This document shows, piece after piece, positions 30,656 to 44,225 of a DNA stretch of 64,000 nucleotides. The translations under genes were made by a program, and so were the position numbers. How positions within the stretch are numbered: the first letter of the stretch is position 1; each line of letters opens with the position of its first letter. Source of the stretch: Triplophysa rosa (lineage: Eukaryota; Chordata; Actinopteri; Cypriniformes; Nemacheilidae); contig NC_079907.1 of the NCBI RefSeq assembly GCF_024868665.1, positions 14,095,706 to 14,159,705 of the forward strand. Direction: 5' to 3'. Below the pieces are notes generated by a model. That model saw only the letters and a list, made by a program, of their open reading frames with translations, searched no databases and was not told the DNA's origin.

Positions 30656-30802
30656 CAGTTTGTAGTTTTGTGTGTAAATCTGAATTGGGGGTGTCACAAT
30701 GTATAGATAATAACCATGGTAAGAAAGGATTGCCTGCACACTAACATTTTTGGCTATTCAGTACAATTTGCATTGCATAAAAGCAGCTGTCTTTTTGTCT
30801 TA

Positions 30803-31086
30803 AAGGGATAGTTCACCCAAAAATAAAAAGTCTGTCATTTATTCAGCCTCATGTCATTCAAAACCTATATGAGACTCCTTTATGGAACACAAAGGAAGGT
30901 ATTTTAAGAAATATCTTTGTGATGTTGTGTCCATACAATGGAAGTCAATGGGAGCCAGTGTTGTTTGGTTACCAACATTCTTCAAAATATCTGCTTTTGT
31001 GCTTTGCAGAAGCAAGTCATATAGGTTTGGAATGACATGAGGGTAAAGCGGAAGACTTTACATTTTTCGGTGAACTGTCCCTTTAA
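30803..31086. mobile_element. Foldback MITE (GGGATAGTTCACCC family)
   Basis: TTAAAGGGATAGTTCACCC on the left and GGTGAACTGTCCCTTTAA on the right. TTAA stands at both outer edges. Confidence 0.88.
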
Positions 31087-33315
31087 GGAGCCTTTGTTTA
31101 AAGTATAATTCAATATTCCATCAATTAAATAGGAAAGTAATTCAAACATACAATATTGTATTTTCAATACAGCTCCAATATTGGGTTCTGTTCCAATGCT
31201 TTATAAAGTCTATTTTATTGAAGCACGCATTACCGTTTCTTTTCTGTTGCTTCATACCTATTACAGCTCTACTACTGAATGAACTCATGACTCGAGATCT
31301 CATGCAGAAGGTGCTTTTCATGTCAGCTGAGGATAAATTCTGCAAAATGAATATATAGTTCTGTTTTTGCCTCTCGACTTCTCTAAAATTACCCTTGGGG
31401 ACTATTTAGATTTTTCAGCAGAACGAAGAAATATTTATATGCTTGTGTAAATAAACTGCTTTATGGGATACATCTTTGTGCCCAGAAAATAATCTTTACG
31501 TTTTAAATATATCTCCATTAGGTTTCAAAGTGGTCCGAGTAAAAACCCCAAACCACACTTTGTGTCTAGAAGCTGACCTGAGATCTGTTCATGTTAATGA
31601 CCTGCGATTTACCCTCCGTCTCTGTTATCTATAAATAATGGCATCTTGGTTGGACCCAGAGGAGCCGTAGAGAGTTTGCTTACATAATCTGCATGCATGT
31701 ATCCCACTAATTTCCAAGGAAAACTGGTTTACTGCAGACTGATGAACTTATCTGATCTCTGTTATCATTATGTCCAAAGTTAGAAATAGGTTGCAAACCC
31801 TTCCGAGTAATTTGAGTTTAGTTTCTTTTTATTTAACGTTAAAATCTACATTTGTCTCCAGTACTGTGTATTTTTAATCATGCATGGTACAAAGTTAAAT
31901 ACGTTAATTTAATAGAGAAACCCAAAGCTGTTACACAGACATAACTTTCAATCCATGCTAATGCAATTAAAAGAATAATTTTCTCTGTCGTTTTATCTGA
32001 GATGCACAAAAACTACACACAGAATCCAACATGCTTGTGTATAGCGTGACTGATGTTCTCAGAAGCGCATAATGCGTCCCTGTTTGAATTGACCCAGGAC
32101 ATGCTCAGAACAGGACAGAAATCAAAAGCAGAAGTTTCAACACCCTCCTCCCCCCTTTCCACATTCACCATTGTGATCATGTCATGATGTACAGCCTTCA
32201 CCAGGCCTGACCTCACAACCTCGTGATGAATCAGCATCTGCCGCTTTCACTTTTATTTCTCCCTTTTGCCAAATTTTCCTCTTTCAAACAGCCAATCGCG
32301 TCGCATATATGAGAAATAAAGTGACAACTGTGAGGCAGAGAGTTGTAATGACAAGAAATAAAGTTCAAACAATGCAAAAGATGACAATGTGCTACAACTA
32401 GAACACCACGTCAAAGCTGCAGTAAGGTGTTCGGAAGGCACTTTGTCATATGAACTGGTGGGTAATAGTTGGCTGTGAAGTCTGCATTAGTGCGCCCTCA
32501 GCAAAAAGATGCCTCGCTGGAGCCTTGCGGTAGCTAAAGAGAGGGTTCCTGCGCACCCATCTGGAACTTAAAATGATCAATGGGATGCCCTGCGGTCTCG
32601 TTGACTTCACGGACACGTGTGTGAGAAGGCCACAATCGACTTCCATTTCGGATGATTTGCCAGGAGCAAGTACATTTCTCATTTCTTTGTTTCACGTTGT
32701 GCCAGCAATTCTCAACTATCTCCATCTGTAGACTTGGAGACAGTCCACTGGACAATCTTAAAGGTCTTCATGAAGCTGCGAAATAAAGCAGGAGAAATGA
32801 CTTTGCTAAAGTATTGGCTCTGTGGTTCTCTTGGGTTCAGCTAGCCTACAGCAGACTGACTGGTGCTTGTGGTAAGTGAGATAAACAGGCAGATCTGACG
32901 CCAGGGCTCATCCCTGCACTGCAGGTCCTGCTTCTCGCCTGTTGATCTGATGTAACAGATGGATCTGAAGTTTGGTCTCACTCAGGTTGGCTGACACTAA
33001 GGGCTGTATGCCGCAGTTACCTAACAACACTTCAGCAGCATGGTAACTCCCCAAGAGAAAGATGACATAACCACCTCCCACACTCTGAATATACACTTGC
33101 CTCAACCCTCAGCTGCTACTCTTAGCAGAGGGAAAAAATCCTGCTCTTTTGGGAGCTAAGAACAGTTTACTCAAAAGGGGTGGGTTACCTCCTCTCAAAC
33201 TGAAAAATCTGGCTGTTTATAGGAGAAAAATCCAATGCAAAACACTTGCCTTTTCCCTACGAGAAAAGACCCCTATGACCTATTGAGTGAATTCACATGT
33301 AAACCCATCCTAGAC
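31087..33315. other. Intergenic, no gene seen
   Basis: Low-complexity-poor, AT-moderate sequence. All frames are short and lack splice context or recognisable motifs. It may include the tail of the pten transcription unit if a more distal poly(A) site is used. Confidence 0.5.
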
Positions 33316-35190
33316 ATACAGTATACTATACGTTGACCTGTATATTAGCATAGACATACAGCTTTGATATGTGGAGCAGCATAGACAAATATCCTAGAAA
33401 CATAGACCAGCATAGACATAATTTAGACATAGACCAGAATAGACATACAGTTTAAACGTACAGACCAGCATAGACATAAGTGTAGACATAAAGACCAGAA
33501 TAGACATACAGCTTAAACGTATAGACCAGAATACACATAAGTGTAGACATATAGACCAGAATAGACATATAGTTTAGACACATAAATATGGTTTAGACAT
33601 ATAGACCAGCATAAACCAGGGGTGCCATAAGGTTAGGGCGATACTAAAGGCCCACGCACTCGACTGCGAAAAGACAGAGTGGCCCAGAGTACAATTTAAA
33701 CAGGGGTCCCAGAAACCTTAGCTGCGCCCCTGGCATAGACATAAATCATAGACAAAGTGAGCATAGACATAGCTTAGACGTATAGACTAGCATAAACTCA
33801 TACAGAAGCGTATACATACAGTTTAAGATTAAAATAGGTATATAGCTTAGACTTATAGACCAGAATAGACATACATCTTAGACATACAGACCAAAATAGA
33901 CAAACAGCTTGGACATACACATCAGCATATAGCTTAGACGTATAGATCAGACATACAGCTTGGTTAGACATATAGACAAGCATAGACATTATAGACCAGC
34001 ACTGACATACAGTTTAGACATAAAGACAGCTTAGAAATATGGCTTAAACATAGCAGAATGGACATATAGCTTAGACATATAGACCAGCACAGACATAGAG
34101 CTTAAATATATAGATCAGCATAGACATAGTCAGCATAGACATATTGTTTAGACATTATAGGACAGCACAGACATATAGCTCAAACATACAGACAGCTTAG
34201 ACATATATCTTAAACATACGGGCCAGAATAGACAGATAGCTTAGACATACAGTTTAGACATTATAGACTAGCACAGATATACACTATAGCTCAGAAATAC
34301 AGACATAAATAAACATAAATTAAACGTAAATACCATAATGGACATATAGCTTAGACATATAGATCAGCACAGATGTATAATTTAGACATATTGACCAGCA
34401 CAGACATACAGCTAGCTTAGACGTATAAATCAGCATAGACATATAGTTTAGACATTATAGACTGGCACAGATATGCACTATAGCTCAGACATACAGAAAT
34501 AAAAATACACATAAATTAAACGTTAATACCATAATGGACATATAGCTTATACATATAGATCAGCACAGATGTATAATTTATACATATTGACCAGCACAGA
34601 CATACAGCTAGCTTAGACATATAAACCAGCATAGACATATAGTTTAGACATTATAGACTGGCACAGATATACACTATAGCTCAGACATACAGAAATAAAA
34701 ATACACATAAATTAAACGTTAATACCATAATGGACATATAGCTTATACATATAGACCAGCACAGACATATAGTTTAGACATATAGATCAGCAGAGACATA
34801 TAATTTAGACATATAATATATTGAGTACAGACATGTATAAAAACATAAATAACCATAAATTAAACATAAATACCATAATGGGCATATTGATTAGACATAT
34901 AGACCAGCACAGACATATAATTTAGACATAAAACATACAGAGTCAGACATGTATAAAAACGTAAATTAACCATAAATTAAACATAAATACCATAATGGAC
35001 ATATAGCTTAGACATATAGACCAGCACAGACATATACCTTAGACATATACTGTATATCAGCACAGACATATAATTTAGACATATTGACCAACACAGACAT
35101 ACAACTAGCTTAGACATACAAACCAGCATAGACATATAGTTTAGACATTATAGACCAGCACAGACACATAGCTTAGACATATAAGAAGAG
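33316..35190. repeat. Degenerate minisatellite, unit about 31 bp, with higher-order periods
   Basis: Tandem units of the type TAGACATATAGACCAGCACA plus GACATATAGCT fill 1.9 kb. The marker ACCATAATGGACATATAG recurs near 34332, 34529, 34724, 34872 and 34990, giving larger repeat periods of about 196, 195, 148 and 118 bp. A short TIR element interrupts the array at 33616-33733. Frames across it are artefacts. Confidence 0.9.
33616..33733. mobile_element. 118-bp MITE inserted in the minisatellite
   Basis: CCAGGGGTGCCATAAGG at the left end is mirrored by CCTTAGCTGCGCCCCTGG at the right. Its base composition differs sharply from the surrounding TAGACATA repeats. Confidence 0.7.
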
Positions 35191-36034
35191 TGGTGGGGAC
35201 AGCAACACATGACCCCTTTCCCACCCACCATATAACAGGCCATTTCTGTCACACTTACAAGAATGTAGCAAAGAACAGTCTTATCACAGGATGAAAAAGA
35301 CTTTACTGTTTCCAGCCTATCTCAAGCATTTCATTGCTAGACATGTGCTCCTGGACAGTCTCTTATGAACTCTCATTACTTCATCATAAGGCTGTGTGTA
35401 TACTTAATAAGCAGGAGCTGTGGTTTGGTCTCAGATACACGATAAACTGTAACATACCAACACACACCCCAGCCATTCTGACTACCGCAGTAAAACTGTA
35501 CATAATTTCAAGTGGAGGAATGGAAAAAGAGGTCAATAAAAACGTTACACAAGGATGTGTGTTTACAAAGCACATCCTCAAGTTCGTTTGTTTACAATAA
35601 ACCTTGCAGCGTCCGGCCTCTGTATACAGCGATGAGAAAGGGAGGATAGGTAGAGACCTCTGGGCCGAGTGTAATGGAGTGTGTCTCGGCTGGATAGATG
35701 GCTGGAGTCAAGGGTCTGCTGACAGACAGACAGGTGGGCCTTGTTCTTCTCCATCTGCAGAAAAGACTTTGCGTAGTCATCAGCAGTTCCACTGCCAACA
35801 TGGCTAAGCTCATAGAGACAGAAAATGGAGACTTCTCAGTCTGCCTGGCACCTCTAACATTACAAAGGGTTATGGGTAATGCAAGCAGTAATCTGTAACA
35901 TCAGTAGATAGTGTGAATAGCTGTACGGGTAAAAAACGTGTTTCATTGAAAACAGTAGATGTCTGTGCTGCCTTAAAATTTGTCAGTGAGATGGACTGTA
36001 TACTCTTAAAATTAAAGGTGCCACAGAAGGTTCT
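35191..36034. other. Intergenic, no gene seen
   Basis: Unique-looking sequence. The short frames on both strands overlap each other and show no family motifs. Confidence 0.45.
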
Positions 36035-36337
36035 TAAAGTGATAAAAATCATTTACTCACCCTCTTGTCATTTCAAACCTGTAAGACTTTCTTCACACAA
36101 CACAAAATAATATATTTTGAAGAATGTTGTACCGGCATTCATTCACTTGGATTGGTTTTGTGTCCACACAATAGTAAATAGTAAATAAATGGGTTCTGGC
36201 GCTGTTCTGTTACCAACTTTCTTCAAAATATCTTATTTTGTGTTCTGTGGTAGGAATAAAGTCATTCAGGTTTTAAATGACAAGACTGCAAGTAAATTAT
36301 GACAGAATTGACATTTTTTGGGTGAACTATCCCTTTA
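36035..36337. mobile_element. Foldback MITE (GGGATAGTTCACCC family)
   Basis: The left arm has ATTTACTCACCCTCTTGTCA and the right arm ends GGGTGAACTATCCCTTTAA. The left terminus is decayed. Confidence 0.82.
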
Positions 36338-37475
36338 ACAGCAATGCCATAAAATAACTATTTTTGCTCATGATGCATTGCATGCTTGAAATTCAAGTAT
36401 ATAAGTTTGTGGTCTCAGCATATATCACTTTTTTTTTGCTTTAAGCAAAAATATTTTTCTTAAAGTGTGATAGCTTGTCATAGGTTCAGCCAACATCTTT
36501 TACAATTTGGTTATCTTTAGTTTGTTTTAAGACAGTTATTCGAACACTAAATTTAAAGTTATGAAATCTTGCATAGTGGGTTGTGCTAATCTTCATGACA
36601 TTCAAGAGCTTGAATCGGCCTGTGTCATGTTTTGACGATTACACCTCTCTCAAAACTGTTTTCCTCTCCTTTTTTACAAATCTACAAATAACAAGAAAAA
36701 GGCACTTGAATAAAAACTCCTATTAAAGCCAATAGGAAAACTCATACATTACACTGCACGCAAAGGCTCATATAACATATTATTTTACTTATTTATTACA
36801 TATTATTTTCATACATATTTTATTATACTACACAATTGTAATAAGTGGTAACTATACCAGACTTAACCTGAAGTCAAAACACTTCACAGCAGCAGGACTG
36901 GGACATCTCCCAGCATGCCTGTGAATGTAACTCATCTGACTGCGGTGGATGAGGAACTTACTCATCTCAAGCAGAGGGCAAGTGTGATTCACCAGAGCAC
37001 TCGAGGCCAGTCAATCTGAATAATTATTGCAGCCCATCGAATCACATGCATAGAAAATGCGAGCAGAAATAAGACATGTGACATTTGCAAAGTTCACAAT
37101 GTCACTGATATTGCATTATTGATCACAGCGGCATGTACACTGTAGGATATGCAGAATCATCTTCTGCTCATGCTGTTCATGACAGATGCCTGCACTATGG
37201 GAATGATTAAGTTGGACGTGCGTTACCATAGGCGAACCAGAGAGGAATTATTTAGCGTTGGCATCATTGTTGAATGAGATATTCTTTCCTTCCGTATGCC
37301 ATGAATTTTTATTGTGGCCTCAAAAGAAGAGGAATTATTCCGTTACCCTCATGAAATCTGACAAGAACACATGCTGGTTATATACAACAGCTCAAAGAAA
37401 AAAAGACGCAAGTTTATATATTTTGCCTTGAGAATATTGTTTTCGGTTATGTTATGAACATATATTGTGGCATTA
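36338..37475. other. Intergenic, no gene seen
   Basis: AT-rich sequence. A less AT-rich unique segment at about 36890-37080 could be regulatory, but there is no direct evidence. Confidence 0.4.
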
Positions 37476-37483
37476 CTTTCAGG

Positions 37484-38391
37484 CAGTGCTGTAGTACTTG
37501 AGTCCAGACTCGAGACATTTTTCTGTAGTCTTGGACTTGTTGGTATCTGCACTCGGACTTGTCTCGGACTCGGTCATTGGACTCGCCCAATGTTCTAGTT
37601 GGTCCAATGATATTTTCTCCTTCCAAACAAAACCACTGACGTAGCATTTATGTTTGCTTTAGTTGGACTCTTGGCTTTCATTAAGTTAATTCTCTTTCCT
37701 CTTGGAGTAGATTACTTTTTGTGATGGGTGTCAAGCTGTAAAAAAGATGATAAATAATACTAAATGAAATGATACTAAATAACTGATTTGAGTGTTCTGG
37801 TTCACAACGCTAAGATACTGTGCCAAATTAAACTGTTACTGTGATACTGTGCCTCAATAATTGTATTTTAGCACACTGTTATGACAGACAATGAAAGCGT
37901 TAAAACACAGGAATCAAAAACCCAACTAAAGAAAATACTGATCGCAATAATGATGTTTGTTGAAACTTCTACATTTTTTCAACATTAATTGCGGTGGCAA
38001 AAGTGATGTTGATTCAATGCAGTTAACACAAGTCAACAAGCTGAGAATGGGAACATTTTCCATTGGAAGCCCAGAATGTGATTGTTACACTACAATAAAA
38101 AGACAGAAAATCTGAAGTTGCGCTTCGGCTTTATGTGACTTTGGTGAAATTTCCATACCTAAAGTATATAAAATGACCTAATTTGATCTGCTTTTTGATC
38201 ATTACAAATAAAATATGTGGTCTTGATTTTTGAAGAGGATTTTTTTTCTGTCTCATTTGGACTCGGTCTTGATTTGGACTCGAACCTCTTTGGACTTGAA
38301 CCTCTTTAGACTCGGTCTTGACTCAGTCTCAACTAGTCCTGGTCTTGGACTTGTCTTTGACTCGACAAAGGTGGACTTGACTACAGCCCTG
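37484..38391. mobile_element. hAT-type non-autonomous element with 8-bp TSD
   Basis: CAGTGCTGTAGTACTTGAGT at the left is mirrored by ACTTGACTACAGCCCTG at the right. The octamer CTTTCAGG is directly repeated at 37476-37483 and 38392-38399. Both subterminal regions are packed with GACTCG/GGACTTG motifs in inverted arrangement. No transposase; 908 bp. Confidence 0.9.
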
Positions 38392-39058
38392 CTTTCAGGC
38401 AGATGCACATTCAACATATCCCCAAATCTTATTAATAACTATAATAAAAAAATGTCATTACTGCAAAGCTATTATATGTTTTAATACATATATTTATATG
38501 TGTTATTTACATATGTTTTTTCAAATGGTAAAGTATTTATAAATCATAGTAGTATTGTACTACATCTATTTGATTATTTATTACACATTTTACTATAGTA
38601 CATAATTAATATAGTAAACTGTTAGTAATGAGAATTGAACGTATAGACATGATGTTTTAAATACAGTTGCATTAATTCTTTTTATATATTGTGGAATAGG
38701 ACAGGTTCATTCTTGTCCTGTTTAGTGTTGCATTAACATTTCCACTGACTGAATTCCGTTGCCTAAATAGTTTATTTCAATTCACATTGTATCTTGTCCG
38801 CTTCTGTGTCTCGAATTTTGGTTTGACTGGGTGACGTGTCCCCAAACACATGATTGTGTCCATCTGTAATCCATCAAATCCTATTCAGACTGCATTGTTT
38901 TGGTTTGATCTATAAAATAAACAGCTAGTCTGGTGCTATTGGCAAAAAAAGAAAATTAACGTTTGCTTACGGCTAAGGCTGTGTGGTGTCCCAAAGTTGA
39001 CCAACACAGTTTCAATTTAATTTTATTAGATTTGTTTAATTGCTGTCATATAATGGCA

Positions 39059-39250
39059 TTAAAGGGATAGTTCAGCCTAAAATGACAATTCTGTCATCGT
39101 TTGCTCACCCTCTTGTCATTTCAAACCTGTGAGACTTTCTTCCTTCTGCCGAACACAAAAGAAGATATTTTGAAGAACATTGGTAATAGTCTTCTATTCA
39201 CTCCTATTGTATGGACACAAACCAACGCAAGTCAATGGGTAGCGTCGTTT
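39059..39250. mobile_element. Left half of a foldback MITE (GGGATAGTTCACCC family)
   Basis: TTAAAGGGATAGTTCAGCC, then CTCACCCTCTTGTCATTTC and AAAAGAAGATATTTTGAAGA. The right arm is absent. Confidence 0.78.
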
Positions 39251-40460
39251 GGTAAATTTGAATTTGTAAATTTGACAGCTTTACATAAAAAAATGTTTTT
39301 AGAATATTACACGTGGTGAGTTTCATTCACTCTATGTTATCTTACAACACAACATCCTTGATGTCCACAGCTTTAGTACTGTAACATCTGCTATGGGAGT
39401 GGATTCTTCTGAAGCCCATCTGGGAGATGGTCTCTGTTGTCTCCAGAGGCTTGCTGTGGAGAGAGAGATGTCCTGTCTGGGCCAGTCTGTGTAGGACTTA
39501 CTCTGTGCCTTGATCCCAGTGACCTTGCCGAGCAGAAGGGACACGGTACAGATGTGTTTTCCCCACCTCCCCTTATGAAGCCAGAACAAGTCCAGAGGAG
39601 ACCAGACACGGAGTCGAAGCTGCCCTGGGGAGTCCTACCAAATCCTTTTAAGTTCTCTGCAAGAGTACACTACACTCTCTCAACACAACAAAACTCTTTT
39701 TTCAAGGAATGACCTTAGACGAGGATTTCATCAAAAACTCCGTATGTGCAAGAAAAAGAAACAAAGGGTTCATATGTTAAATATGTAGTTCACAGAGCAC
39801 TCAATGAGTCAGATGTCTTTATAAGTTGCGCTGATGTGCCGATTTTATGTTTTGAAAAACGTTTCCCCCATTTATGATCATTAAGCCTTAAAAAGGTTTA
39901 ATGATCATTTTAATACAAAGGTTTTGGTTTGATATACCTTGAATGCTCCTTTAAGCTTTCGGATAAAAGTATCTGCCAATTGTGCAAATGCAAAAGGGTA
40001 AGATACAAGAAGGCCGCACAAAAAAGGCAAACACTTGTTAATGTGGTCTGGAGCTTTCAGTCTGGCCAGAAATCATACACAGAAGGCTGGAAACATGGCC
40101 ATGCCCCGCTGCCTTGCGTTGGTAATGCTCCACACCATTGCGCTCGCTGGTTCCCACAATCTGTTAAAACAGTTGAAGAGGTCACTTTCTCTCTTGCTCC
40201 CTCTCTCGAATAACCCGCCCCCTCGCTCTGGCGCACAGCTGTCTTTCGTTTGGATTAGGCCAAGAATAAAGCAGGAAGTGGAAATTAAACAAGAACAGGG
40301 GGAAGGGGGGGGGTGTAACAACATTGGTCATGTAAGTTATCAAGGATGAAGAAACCTGTAGCGTGGGTGGATATCTAAATTGAACATCAACAGAATTTAT
40401 AAAAGGCAGAAGAATGACTTGAATCACTTTGAGGTTTAGGTTTCATTTCAGGAAATGTAA
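39251..40460. other. Intergenic; SINE-tail scrap and G-rich tract
   Basis: TCGGATAAAAGTATCTGCCA near 39960 resembles the V-SINE tail (+). A G-run tract (GGGGGAAGGGGGGGGGTG) stands near 40300. Frames of 70-100 codons lie on both strands at 39391-39712 and 40035-40427, but they overlap and show no known motif. Confidence 0.45.
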
Positions 40461-40612
40461 AGGCTGTTTCACACCGACCCAACAAACTCTAACAAACAAA
40501 CAAACAAACACAGTGAAACCTCCGTTGGAGTTTGTTGGATCAATGTCAGTAAGAATTCAGAATGTTGCTGTTTGTTGGTGTTGGAGTTTGTTGGTGTTTG
40601 TTTGATGTTCTA
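40461..40612. repeat. Short inverted repeat with AACAAAC motifs
   Basis: ACACCGACCCAACAAACTC and CAAACAAACAAACAC on the left are mirrored by GTTGGAGTTTGTTGGTG on the right. It probably belongs to a small fish MITE. Confidence 0.55.
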
Positions 40613-41680
40613 TTCCATTACATCCAAGCCAGATCATGGTATTTCTGCTCTCTCGATGCTGTGACCTGTCGGTCTCGAAAATAGAAAAGGTCTGTTCTCA
40701 AGGAATACAATATTATGATTATATGATGATTCGGGCATTAGATATGTTGCTGCAACCTGTCAAATCTCTGAAGGGAAAATGAATACAATATAATTTATAA
40801 CCATACAATATACGAGCGTGAGATTTTCAAGTCTGAAAGCATCAATAACTGTATATAGTTAAATATAATTTATATAAAAACTCTTTGTTAAAATGGCCCC
40901 TATGAGAATGACTAGACAGGTAATTTAAGTTAGAAGCCTTGATCACCACAGGATTTCAGCTTGCTGCAAAATACTTACATTAACAATTAATATTGAGCGG
41001 TTTTTCATAAATTACATTAATAAATCACTTTTGTAAAACAGATTGACTGTTTTTTATTTCCCAATCTCGGTTTCCCCCTCGTCCTCTCATTCTAAACGCC
41101 ACGCTCTCTGCAGCCAGAGGGTCTGGTCACCCACCCAACAGATGGCAGTTAATAGGCTGGTTGTAAAGATACTTATTATTTGGTTTCAGGGCTAAAAGGT
41201 TCCATCTCGCTGGTTGTTAATGTGGGTTATCTGAACTAAATCCGATGTATTGTTGCAGTGTCCATTTAATCTGGGCTTTTCCATTCTGGCTAAACCCTCT
41301 TTAACCCTTTCACACACTGACGTATGTTTGTTCAACCCCCTTTGACATCCTCGTTAACCTCTACCAATGCCCCGTACCCCCAATGACCTCACACTTGGCC
41401 TCAGAGTCAGACTCTTATTTCTCTCTTACACACAAAGGAAAAAGAAGGAGTTGTTTAGCTCATTTTATATCATATTAAATAATACTGTGTGCAAAAACAG
41501 AGTCACCACGTAGCACGTATCTACACAAATAATTTTACAGTCTAAATCTTTCCAAGAACCCTTAGTTCACCATGAAATGAAAATTCTTCATCATTTATGC
41601 ACTCTCATGTCATCATGACAAACCAGTATTGACTTTCTTTCTTCAGCAGAACACAAAAGAAGATATTTTGAAGAACAACA

Positions 41681-42674
41681 TACACTGTAAATCTTTGCTG
41701 TAGTTTTGCAGCAGGTTTACCGGTAACTTACTGTAGATTTAATTTACAATTTTGTTTTAAAGGGGTCATATGACATATTATCGTTTGTTTTAGATGTAAT
41801 GTATTGTGTATACAGGATTTAAGGTTCAAAAATGCTGTATTTTCCACATACCGTGCATGTTTGTATCTCCTCTTTGCCCCGCCTCTCTGAAACACGCAGA
41901 TTTTTTTCAAATCTCATCGCTCTGAAAAGCGAGGTGTGCTATGATTGGCCAGTTAACCAGTGCGTAGTGATTGGTCGAATACTGCAAGCGTGTGACGGAA
42001 AAGTAACGCCTCTTACCATATTTGGAACATCAGGCTCCATAGCAATTGTACTGACAGGTACGCCCACCTTACTTGCGTATACATTTGGGCGGTCTTAGTC
42101 AAATCATGCCATGAACTGACGTAGATTTGTGGGGGTGTGGTTACACGAGGCTTTTCAGGCAGGTCTGGGTGAGCTTTCGCTTGTAGATAGAATGCATCTT
42201 TTGTTCCGACACTTTAATTTTTGCAATTTTACGTGTCTAATACATGCATGGGCGACTTCTAACACACCAAAGACACAGATAAACATGTATTCGTGCCATA
42301 TGACCCCTTTAAACATAATCTTATCTAGTTCTTATATTTTCATTCATAAAACAAGACTAAATATTTTAGGTCACTTTTCTTGTTATGTAAATGTATCATA
42401 ATTTAAGAAGCTTTAAATATTTTTACTAGAACACAAACAAAAATGCTTAGGAAGAATGTCATTTTTTGCAGTGTTGCTGTGCTAACGCCAGTAATGAGAC
42501 CAGTCTCTTCTAACTCGTTTTGAAGCTCAAAAGTCAAAGTGTTTTAATTTTGATTAAAGTAAAGTCTATCTCAAATTGAAAACAGTACTAATAGGAGAGT
42601 ATTAAGTAGTGATTCAATCTAAAGTAAGTTACTGGCAAACCTGCTGCAAAACTACAGCAAAGATTTACAGTGTA
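41681..42674. mobile_element. TIR element B nested in the MITE
   Basis: TIRs of about 55 bp: the left starts TACACTGTAAATCTTTGCTG and continues through AGCAGGTTTACCGGTAACTT; the right is its reverse complement, ending ATTTACAGTGTA. It contains element C and no ORF of its own. Confidence 0.85.
41757..42312. mobile_element. TIR element C nested in element B
   Basis: TTAAAGGGGTCATATGAC on the left and CATATGACCCCTTTAA on the right, with TTAA at both edges; 556 bp. The GC-richer interior includes GATTGGCCAGTTAACC. No transposase. Confidence 0.85.
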
Positions 42675-42775
42675 GGCCTCCACTGACTTCCATTGTATAG
42701 ACACAAAACCACAGGGACATTTCTCAAAATATCTTCTTTTGTGTTTCCACATTAGAAAGAGTCATTTACAGCTTT

Positions 42776-43952
42776 TGAATTTTTCTATTTCATGAAAAAT
42801 TAACTGAAACAACACATGCTTCTGTACATCACTGTGACGGTTAAACCCTCTACATGAAGCAAACCACTACAAACAACACACACATCTCCTCACCATCCCT
42901 TCCCTGTCGTATTTGTCCACCTGCAGAGGCTGTTAAAGTCTGCTGTGTTGCCTTTACGGATATGTGACTCATCCCATGACCTCTGGTAACACATAGGCAG
43001 AGAACAAGAGAGCCAGTGTTGGCCAACATCTCACTGGGTTAAGCAGAGGAGCACACAAGTATACAGACCTCCTCCAGCCATGTGGGGAGAAAAGATCCTT
43101 TCCCTTCAGTGACAGCCGGCCAAAGCAAACACTGCAAACGAACAGAGGGAGGAATGCACTGAACACACATTCTTAGGTTAAGCCAGAGGATGTCGAATTA
43201 TCTTATTAACATTTTATATCACGTCTCCGGTTTTCCTAATCTCAAAATGCTTCCATTTTTGCATCTGATGTTTTTATCTGATAAAACATGTTCGGAATAA
43301 TACTTTGAGTCGACTTTTTTATGTACTTCTCATATTTAAAAAAAACTTGACATAGTAATAGATTTCTGTATTCTGACAGAAACGTCTAAATTTGGCCTAT
43401 ACAGTTTTAGAAAACTTTAGGTTAGCTTATTTTTTTTCTACATTTTTGAAAAATAGGAAGTTCATTAAAACTGTGGAATGACACAAATAGAACTATGAGA
43501 ATTATGTTGCCAATACAAAATCTAACCAAAAAGAAAACATTTTGCATCTTCAATGTAGTCACCTTTTTTCTATAACTTGCAAAAATGTTCTCTTGTCATT
43601 TTATCAAGCAGTTTTCACCATGAGATGCTTTTTAAACAACATTATAGCAGTTCCCATCTGTTCTGAACTTACTAGCTGCTTTTTTCCATTGTTCAGTCCA
43701 TTTCAAAAACATTTTTATTACATAATGTTAGTTTGTTATGAAAAAGAGTTCATATTTGCACAACAATATTTTTGTCTACTAAACAAATTTTAAGATAAGA
43801 TAATAACAAACATTTTGCTCAAGTGTTCTAAAACTTTTGACCTACTAAAATAGTTTACTGTAAGTATACTTCAAAGTGTAATAAAAAAAAACTTAAAAAA
43901 TGTGCTACAAGTATTGAACTTCAGCTAGTTATGTATTTACAGTATGTGTTAA
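42776..43952. other. Intergenic, no gene seen
   Basis: A unique-looking segment at about 42840-43190 is followed by AT-rich sequence. Nothing is recognised as coding. Confidence 0.4.
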
Positions 43953-44225
43953 AGAATACTTCACCCAAAAATGAAAATTCTGTCTTCATTTACTCACCCT
44001 CAGTTGTTCCAAATCTATATAGATGTCTTTGTTTTGATGAATACAGAGAAAGATATTTGGAAGAATGCTTGTAACATAACAGTTATTTGCCACCATTGAC
44101 TACCACAGTAAGAAAAATAGCTTTATACATTTCCTTGTTCTGTTGGACACAAGAAGATATTTTGAAGAATGTAGGAAAGCAAACACTTCTGGTGCACTTT
44201 TGACCACCATTGTAATTTTTCCTTC
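43953..44225. mobile_element. Partial foldback MITE (GGGATAGTTCACCC family)
   Basis: AATACTTCACCCAAAAATGA, then GAAAGATATTTGGAAGAATG and AAGATATTTTGAAGAATG. The right terminus is missing. Confidence 0.75.

Larger units (their letters stand above)
41561..42775. mobile_element. Foldback MITE (family A) split by a nested insertion
   Basis: The left half (41561-41680) carries AAAAGAAGATATTTTGAAGA. The right half (42675-42775) carries ACTTCCATTGTATAGACAC and AATATCTTCTTTTGTGTTT. The interior is element B (41681-42674), which itself holds element C. Confidence 0.82.

Noticed and set aside
33316..35190. Possible CRISPR-like repeat/spacer array
   Set aside because: This is a vertebrate genome, units are degenerate and contiguous without unique spacers, and the pattern is that of a minisatellite.
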